A stretch of DNA of 49,700 bases, taken from Bacillota bacterium (GTDB taxonomy: Bacteria > Bacillota > Clostridia > Acetivibrionales > DUMC01). Each line of letters starts with the position of its first letter. Position 1 is the stretch's first letter. Made by a program: the position numbers and the translations under genes. Location: assembly GCA_013314855.1 (NCBI GenBank), contig JABUEW010000014.1, positions 1 through 49,700 on the forward strand, given 5' to 3'. The notes under the pieces were generated by a model. It made no database searches, had not been told where the DNA came from, and saw nothing but the letters and a program-made list of their open reading frames with translations. Shown piece by piece: positions 45,593 to 49,700 of the stretch.

Positions 45593-46336
45593 TTATTCGA
45601 CATTATTCGGGTGGTGCCAGGCACCCTCAATAAACGACAATATCTCCTTTTTACGAGTGTTTTCGGGATAATATCCCATTATCAGGGCGTCCATCTTACT
45701 TGTTGTAAATATCTCGTTTTCATTGTCTATATTCACCAACCCTTGTTCTCTCAAAAACCTTATTGTTTTAAAAATATAGCTAATCCTTGTCCCCGTAGAC
45801 AAACTGTACTGAACAATTTTTTCATCATAAGCAGGAAGGTTTAGCCAGAATCTCGCTGCAGAAGAAAAATTATAACTTAATTCTCTATCAACTTTCTCCC
45901 TTTCTTCTTCTTCCAATTGAGAAATGTTTTCCATCTTTTGTGTGATATAGTTTTCAAGTTCTTCAACTTTCAACATAGTTCTGCATTTATTATTATAGTT
46001 TTCGCCGTTATAAAATTTTATTATTATAGCTAGAATTATAATATAAACGACATATAATTCAGTGTTGTTGGAAATCCTCAAAGCATTTCTCAGTTCTTCA
46101 TTAGTAAAACCTAAAAGTCTGTTATCTATATGGGGAGAATAATACAGAATATCTCCTGCCCTAATTATCATTATACCTGCCTCTTCCTCTAAAAGGTGCA
46201 TTAGATGCGATACTTCAGGGTCATCGTAATCATTGAACAACGCCGGATCGTCAGACTTTTTCATTTCCGATTTTTCAAGCAGCCTTAAAAATATTCTGAA
46301 AGCTTTTCTTGCTGACTCTGAATGTACGTATTCCAT
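45593..46336 (-). CDS. jetB: Wadjet subunit JetB (kite-like, DUF4194 type)
   Basis: A 247-residue protein rich in short helices with a winged-helix-like C-terminal region (RISYIFKTIRFLREQGLVNI then IFTTSKMDALIMGYYPE), as expected of the MukE/KITE-type subunit. The ATG shares its first base with the jetA stop region (1-nt overlap). The final residues (EGAWHHPNNVE) are encoded by a palindromic repeat (45613-45625), so the native C-terminus may have been altered. Assignment relies on size and on its position between JetA and JetC. Confidence 0.85.
   Translation of the reverse strand: MEYVHSESARKAFRIFLRLLEKSEMKKSDDPALFNDYDDPEVSHLMHLLEEEAGIMIIRAGDILYYSPHIDNRLLGFTNEELRNALRISNNTELYVVYIIILAIIIKFYNGENYNNKCRTMLKVEELENYITQKMENISQLEEEEREKVDRELSYNFSSAARFWLNLPAYDEKIVQYSLSTGTRISYIFKTIRFLREQGLVNIDNENEIFTTSKMDALIMGYYPENTRKKEILSFIEGAWHHPNNVE
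45613..45625. repeat. GGTGCC-A-GGCACC palindromic repeat inside the end of jetB
   Basis: A 13-bp palindrome (two 6-bp arms around a single A) 20 bp before the jetB stop. It matches the GGTGCCTGGCACC-type element that I recall as widespread in clostridial genomes (from memory, not searched). Confidence 0.6.
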
Positions 46337-47979
46337 TAAAATTCCCCCCTTATTATAAAATTAGTAATAATATTTCCATTTGCGAAAGTATATACTTCTT
46401 TGGATACCTCTTTGGATACCTCTTTGGACAAATTGCCTGCGAAGTTATCCGGTGAAATCAACGCCAACTTTTTAATTTTTCTGTAATGCTTGTTTTTCTC
46501 AATTATTCTCGTCACAATAAGCTCAAGATTTATGTTATATGTAGTGTCTGAAACAAGCCTGGTTCCTACCTCTGTAATTTCAGTAATATCCAACTCCTTA
46601 TTCTGATGAAGCATCATTATTAGGCTGTAAAAGTCAAAATCCGAAGAAGCTTTATTGTATGCTTCAACATCAAATCTTTCCAATACAGCCTCCAGTGTAG
46701 TTTCAACTTTATTTTTCTCTGTACCTGCCTTCCCACTTATATACACCCAATAAACCTCTTCTAAAATTTTTTCAAGGTAATACTCTATCTTTTTGTTCCT
46801 TATTTCCACCTGCTCCTTTATTTCTTTTTCCTTTTTCTCCATCTCTTCTTCTATATCTATAAAAGTTTGCTCTTCCTCTTCCTCTGTTCTAATTCGTTGA
46901 TAGTCTACAGCTTTCATAATATTGAACTGTTTATATTTCCCTGTATTAACAATAATAGGGGAAAGAATTGAATGCAATATATCAACTGGCAAATCCTTCG
47001 ACATAAGCACATCAAATATACTTTTCTCAAAATCAATAAACTCGGATATTCCCTGCCTTAACCTGAATTCAAGCATTTTGAGATACTCTTCTATTATGTT
47101 TAGTTTTTCCTTGAAAAGCCTGTCATGTTCCGCCGCTGTTATATTAAGTCTTTCAGAAAGTTTACTTATCTGAAACAAGGCTTTCAGGTCTTTCTCATCA
47201 AGCTCTTCTTGACTTATTTTTTCAATGTTTTCTCGCTGCTCTTTTAATATCCTTTTAATATTAGTAAACTCTTTTCTCTCAATATTAAACTGTTCCTGTA
47301 TACGCACAAACATTTTCTTTAATTCTTCAAAATCCACTCCGAGAACATTTTGACGAATATTAAGTATTAATGCCTCAAGTTTTTCCCTAAGCTGTCTTAC
47401 CTGCAGATTTAATTCGTTTACTGTTTGAAGTGCTCCTGTAAATACTCCTTTTTCTATTTGCTGCTTAAGGTAAAGCTGTGTAACATTTATTCGGAACTCC
47501 GAGTAAATCTCCCTTGTTTTAAAAAGAAGCTCCATTCCCTGCTCAGTAAGCTTATATTTAGCCATTTTCTTTATTTCATAATATGACGTGTCAATCAGTT
47601 TTACGGGAACAGTTTCATCCTTTCCTGATTCAAGGTTTTTATAAGGATAAGGGAAAACCTCTCCTCCGCTCCCGGCAATAGCATCTCTGATGTAAAAAGC
47701 CATTTCTTTTGCTTCATCTTGTGTGATATTCCTGCCGTAGGAATCATAAATCACATCCTGCAAAAAAGAAGCAATTTCGTCAATACTGCATTCTTCCCTT
47801 CCTATAAGCATATTTTCCAGAATAAACAGCATTACGCCAAAACCTATTGAAACCATATCGTACTCTTCATATTTCTGCAGATATGCAAGCTTCTTAATTA
47901 GATGTACAAAAGGTGCAAGATTTCTCATCCTTACGGAGAAATCTTTCAAGCACTCATATTTATTAATCTTCTCTTGCAA
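46336..47979 (-). CDS. jetA: Wadjet subunit JetA (kleisin-like)
   Basis: A 547-residue mostly helical protein with winged-helix-like N-terminal sequence (FLQDVIYDSYGRNITQDEAK, then YKLTEQGMELLFKTREI) and an extended central coiled coil. It corresponds to the kleisin-type subunit bridging JetC heads. It resembles the JetA of clostridial Wadjet systems rather than the DUF3375 type, which suggests type II; the subtype is inference. A TTG start has AGGAGG 9 nt upstream and overlaps jetD by 17 nt. Near the C-terminus a 12-bp repeat encodes SKEV three times. Confidence 0.85.
   Translation of the reverse strand: MQEKINKYECLKDFSVRMRNLAPFVHLIKKLAYLQKYEEYDMVSIGFGVMLFILENMLIGREECSIDEIASFLQDVIYDSYGRNITQDEAKEMAFYIRDAIAGSGGEVFPYPYKNLESGKDETVPVKLIDTSYYEIKKMAKYKLTEQGMELLFKTREIYSEFRINVTQLYLKQQIEKGVFTGALQTVNELNLQVRQLREKLEALILNIRQNVLGVDFEELKKMFVRIQEQFNIERKEFTNIKRILKEQRENIEKISQEELDEKDLKALFQISKLSERLNITAAEHDRLFKEKLNIIEEYLKMLEFRLRQGISEFIDFEKSIFDVLMSKDLPVDILHSILSPIIVNTGKYKQFNIMKAVDYQRIRTEEEEEQTFIDIEEEMEKKEKEIKEQVEIRNKKIEYYLEKILEEVYWVYISGKAGTEKNKVETTLEAVLERFDVEAYNKASSDFDFYSLIMMLHQNKELDITEITEVGTRLVSDTTYNINLELIVTRIIEKNKHYRKIKKLALISPDNFAGNLSKEVSKEVSKEVYTFANGNIITNFIIRGEF
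46397..46429. repeat. In-frame 12-bp tandem repeat in jetA
   Basis: TCTTTGGATACC at 46397-46408 and 46409-46420, with a partial third copy to 46429. The reading frame encodes SKEV three times near the JetA C-terminus. Copy-number change would alter length without shifting frame. Confidence 0.8.
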
Positions 47980-49114
47980 AACTTAATGCCTCCTGAGGTA
48001 TATATTTCCCTAATTTTAAAACATTTGAAATTCTTTGTCTGTAGTATTCGTCAAAGAAATTCAAAAATTCTTCAATTAAAATTACATCCTGTTTTCTTTT
48101 TAAATTCGGCGGAGAATCTGTTCCATCAATCAATTCCTTATACAGTTCCACATGAGGTATTATGTTATATTGAGAATAACTATCTTTTAAGTTAAGGTAA
48201 ATACCTATGCCTTCATAATCAATATCGCCGAAATAATATATATTGTCAATAGTTTGTTCTCTGGCAATTTCTTCCATAAATTTAAAACTGCTTATTATCT
48301 TTTTACCTTCGCCATAAATTAAAAGATCAATTTTAATCCCACCTATAACAGTGCCAGGCTTTCTGTTAAGCAGTTTCATAATGGACATAAAAGTGTCTTT
48401 ATTCTCAATTATCAAGGCGTTATACTTGTTGCAGCTATTCGATTCCCTATTTTGGTTTAAATTTGTGTCTTTTTTTATATCTTTATTTGCATCATTTCTA
48501 TTATATAAAATGTAAAAAAAGGCTTCGTAAGTCTTGTAGCAGTTTAAACTATCAAGACTCATCCCGAGCCTTTTTAAAAGAGCTTCTCCGTGTTGTGCCA
48601 GATATTTTTCATCATTGAATATCTCAAAAGATCTTTCATTTAGTGTATACCTGTACTTGAGGAATTTGCTTTTTTCCTTATTTAATAAATAATTGTGAAG
48701 CTTTAAAATATAATCCCTGTCTTTTTTATACTGTTTAAGGTTTTTTAAATAATAAGTCTTTTTTATCTCAGGATAAATAGAAATAAGTTCTCGCCTTAAG
48801 TCTTCCTCTTCACCAGTAGATATGCCTTCCTTCAAATTACTTGTATTTACCCTGTACCTTAAAGCTAAAGGAGGATTCCTGGGATATATACCGGAATTTT
48901 TGACAGGAGAAAGCACTCCTTGATTACATAAATCTTCTATAATAGAGGCAAATTTTTGATAGCCACCCTCCAGTTCAAACTTTAATGCTCCCAACTGTTC
49001 TTCAGTCATCATTAAAATGTCCCGTGTTTCAATCATTTTCTTTTTACTTCCTTCAATGATTTTTTTTACCTGTCTATCCAATAAAACATCAAGCCCCTTA
49101 CACTTAAACAGCAA
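47963..49114 (-). CDS. jetD: Wadjet nuclease subunit JetD (TOPRIM-like)
   Basis: A 383-residue protein whose C-terminal half has a topoisomerase/primase-like metal site: YNALIIENKDTF (acidic strand near 234) and IYYFGDIDYEGIGIYL (the GDxDxEG motif near 292), as in the DUF2220 domain that cuts plasmid DNA. The N-terminal half is helical and variable. It is first in the operon. The TTG start at 49114 has no clear ribosome site; a TTG about 11 codons in, after AAGGGG, is an alternative. It overlaps jetA by 17 nt. Confidence 0.88.
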   Translation of the reverse strand: MLFKCKGLDVLLDRQVKKIIEGSKKKMIETRDILMMTEEQLGALKFELEGGYQKFASIIEDLCNQGVLSPVKNSGIYPRNPPLALRYRVNTSNLKEGISTGEEEDLRRELISIYPEIKKTYYLKNLKQYKKDRDYILKLHNYLLNKEKSKFLKYRYTLNERSFEIFNDEKYLAQHGEALLKRLGMSLDSLNCYKTYEAFFYILYNRNDANKDIKKDTNLNQNRESNSCNKYNALIIENKDTFMSIMKLLNRKPGTVIGGIKIDLLIYGEGKKIISSFKFMEEIAREQTIDNIYYFGDIDYEGIGIYLNLKDSYSQYNIIPHVELYKELIDGTDSPPNLKRKQDVILIEEFLNFFDEYYRQRISNVLKLGKYIPQEALSFARED

Positions 49115-49172
49115 TCTATGTAATAGCAGATTTTTTATTTTTAGTTAGTTCTAATGCTCTATTACTAGCATT

Positions 49173-49201
49173 ATTGTATATCATTTACACTCCGGTTTCA
49201 A
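49173..49201 (-). promoter_or_regulatory. Putative promoter of the jetDABC operon
   Basis: On the minus strand: TTGAAA, 17 bp, TACAAT, about 60 bp before the first start codon. A nearby TTGACA about 25 bp upstream has no matching -10. Short inverted repeats (AATACA/TGTATT) lie further upstream. Confidence 0.5.
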
Positions 49202-49374
49202 CACTCGTTTGTGTCAATAACACATCATTCAATAATACATCAGTGTATTGTTATAAAGCCAATTGTCAAGAAAACCATCTTATCAGATTTTACATACTTT
49301 CAGCATTCTTATATATTTCTTCATAATAATAAATAATAATAATTGGTTTCAAATCAAAACACCTCAATTTACCC

Positions 49375-49506
49375 TTATGCCTGCCAGATAAAATAAAATG
49401 CAAGCAGTATCAGTATACTCCCGGCTGCTTTCTCTACAGTTGTCTGGTATTTGCTCAGCTTTTCAAAATTTTTCAACGTTCCCGTAAATATACTTGTGCC
49501 TAAGTT
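49375..49506 (-). pseudogene. Remnant of a CcdA-like membrane protein (C-terminal fragment)
   Basis: An open 43-residue stretch, from just after an in-frame TGA at 49507-49509 to a TAA at 49375. It reads like the end of a polytopic protein: TGTLKNFEKLSKYQTTVEK followed by a hydrophobic AAGSILILLAFYFIWQA. This pattern matches the last helix of CcdA-type thiol-disulfide permeases, which often accompany small thioredoxin genes like the one just upstream. There is no start codon or ribosome site. It is interpreted as a decayed 3' remnant. Confidence 0.55.
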
Positions 49507-49510
49507 TCAA

Positions 49511-49536
49511 ATAGAGAAGCTAAGAAGCTTCTCTAT
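49511..49536 (-). terminator. Stem-loop after the thioredoxin-family gene
   Basis: Perfect 10-bp inverted repeat ATAGAGAAGC (49511-49520) and GCTTCTCTAT (49527-49536) with a 6-nt loop, 16 nt after the stop codon. The following minus-strand bases (TTGAAAC) are not a full T-run, so termination may be inefficient. Confidence 0.5.
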
Positions 49537-49552
49537 TAACTTGCAAATCTCC

Positions 49553-49700
49553 TTACATTTCATCCTTTATGAGCTTTTTGATTTCTTCCGTGCCAGGAAC
49601 TCTGCCAAAAGCCTTTACTTTGCCATTTACTACAAGTCCTGGAGTCATCATAATGTTGTACTCTGTGATTTTGTTTATTTCAGTTACTTTTTCAACATCG
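49553..49700 (-). CDS. Small thioredoxin-family redox protein (3' part only)
   Basis: Only the last 48 residues are in the window; the gene continues beyond 49700. The visible part (NIMMTPGLVVNGKVKAFGR then VPGTEEIKKLIKDEM) has the cis-proline TPGLVVNGK motif and C-terminal helix of the small glutaredoxin-like or redox-active disulfide protein family (MTH895/TM0996 type). The CxxC active site would lie in the missing N-terminal half. It is followed by a hairpin and the CcdA-like remnant, suggesting an original trx-permease pair. Confidence 0.75.
   Translation of the reverse strand, partial: DVEKVTEINKITEYNIMMTPGLVVNGKVKAFGRVPGTEEIKKLIKDEM

Overview
The window looks like chromosomal DNA from a strictly anaerobic, low-G+C Gram-positive bacterium of the class Clostridia. 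Supporting signs are strong AGGAGG-type ribosome sites, frequent TTG/GTG starts, many 4Fe-4S ferredoxin domains, an acetate kinase/phosphotransacetylase pair, the tetrahydrofolate (methyl) branch of the Wood-Ljungdahl pathway, and an Hdr/Flx flavin electron-transfer cluster. I see no rRNA, tRNA, CRISPR array, insertion sequence or prophage. No gene-free stretch exceeds 300 bases; the longest, about 260 bases at 49115-49374, holds a probable jet promoter and short imperfect inverted repeats. Bases 1-125 hold no gene I can support.

Layout. 0.1-6.9 kb: housekeeping genes (P-loop ATPase, TcdA-like ThiF enzyme, a sodium-pump decarboxylase gamma/beta pair without an alpha subunit, a Fur-family regulator, ApgM, YchF, an orphan CheW). 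6.9-10.9 kb: a small sugar-catabolism operon (Gfo/Idh/MocA dehydrogenase and two sugar phosphate isomerase/epimerase-like TIM barrels) divergent from an AraC regulator, with a conspicuous inverted/direct-repeat operator between them. 10.9-16.1 kb: two neighbouring conserved operons, DUF512 radical SAM-der-plsY-gpsA and yceD-rpmF. 16.1-18.4 kb: pta-ackA. 18.6-23.9 kb: an HD-GYP phosphodiesterase with tandem repeats over its start region, a nitroreductase, a lipoprotein of unknown function and hflK-hflC.

24.0-40.9 kb is the centre of interest: a minus-strand cluster of 14 tightly packed genes. In transcription order: a split, HdrA-like pair; metV-metF (methylene-THF reductase); hdrC; a giant 1498-residue HdrA with a GltD-like NAD(P)H oxidoreductase inserted inside its first module; an MvhD/FlxD protein; FlxC-, FlxB- and FlxA-like subunits; a formate/nitrite-family channel; fhs; fchA; folD. 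Together they give formate transport, activation and stepwise reduction to methyl-THF, with an apparently dedicated flavin-based electron-bifurcating or confurcating machine feeding or draining the methylene-THF reductase. No HdrB gene is present in the cluster, and no CODH/ACS or formate dehydrogenase gene is in the window.

41.1-49.1 kb is a complete Wadjet-type (JetDABC) SMC/condensin-like plasmid-defence operon. Beyond it lie a degraded fragment that looks like the C-terminus of a CcdA-like membrane protein and the 3' end of a small thioredoxin-family gene cut by the window edge. All functional calls come from reading motifs and gene order; no database search was run.
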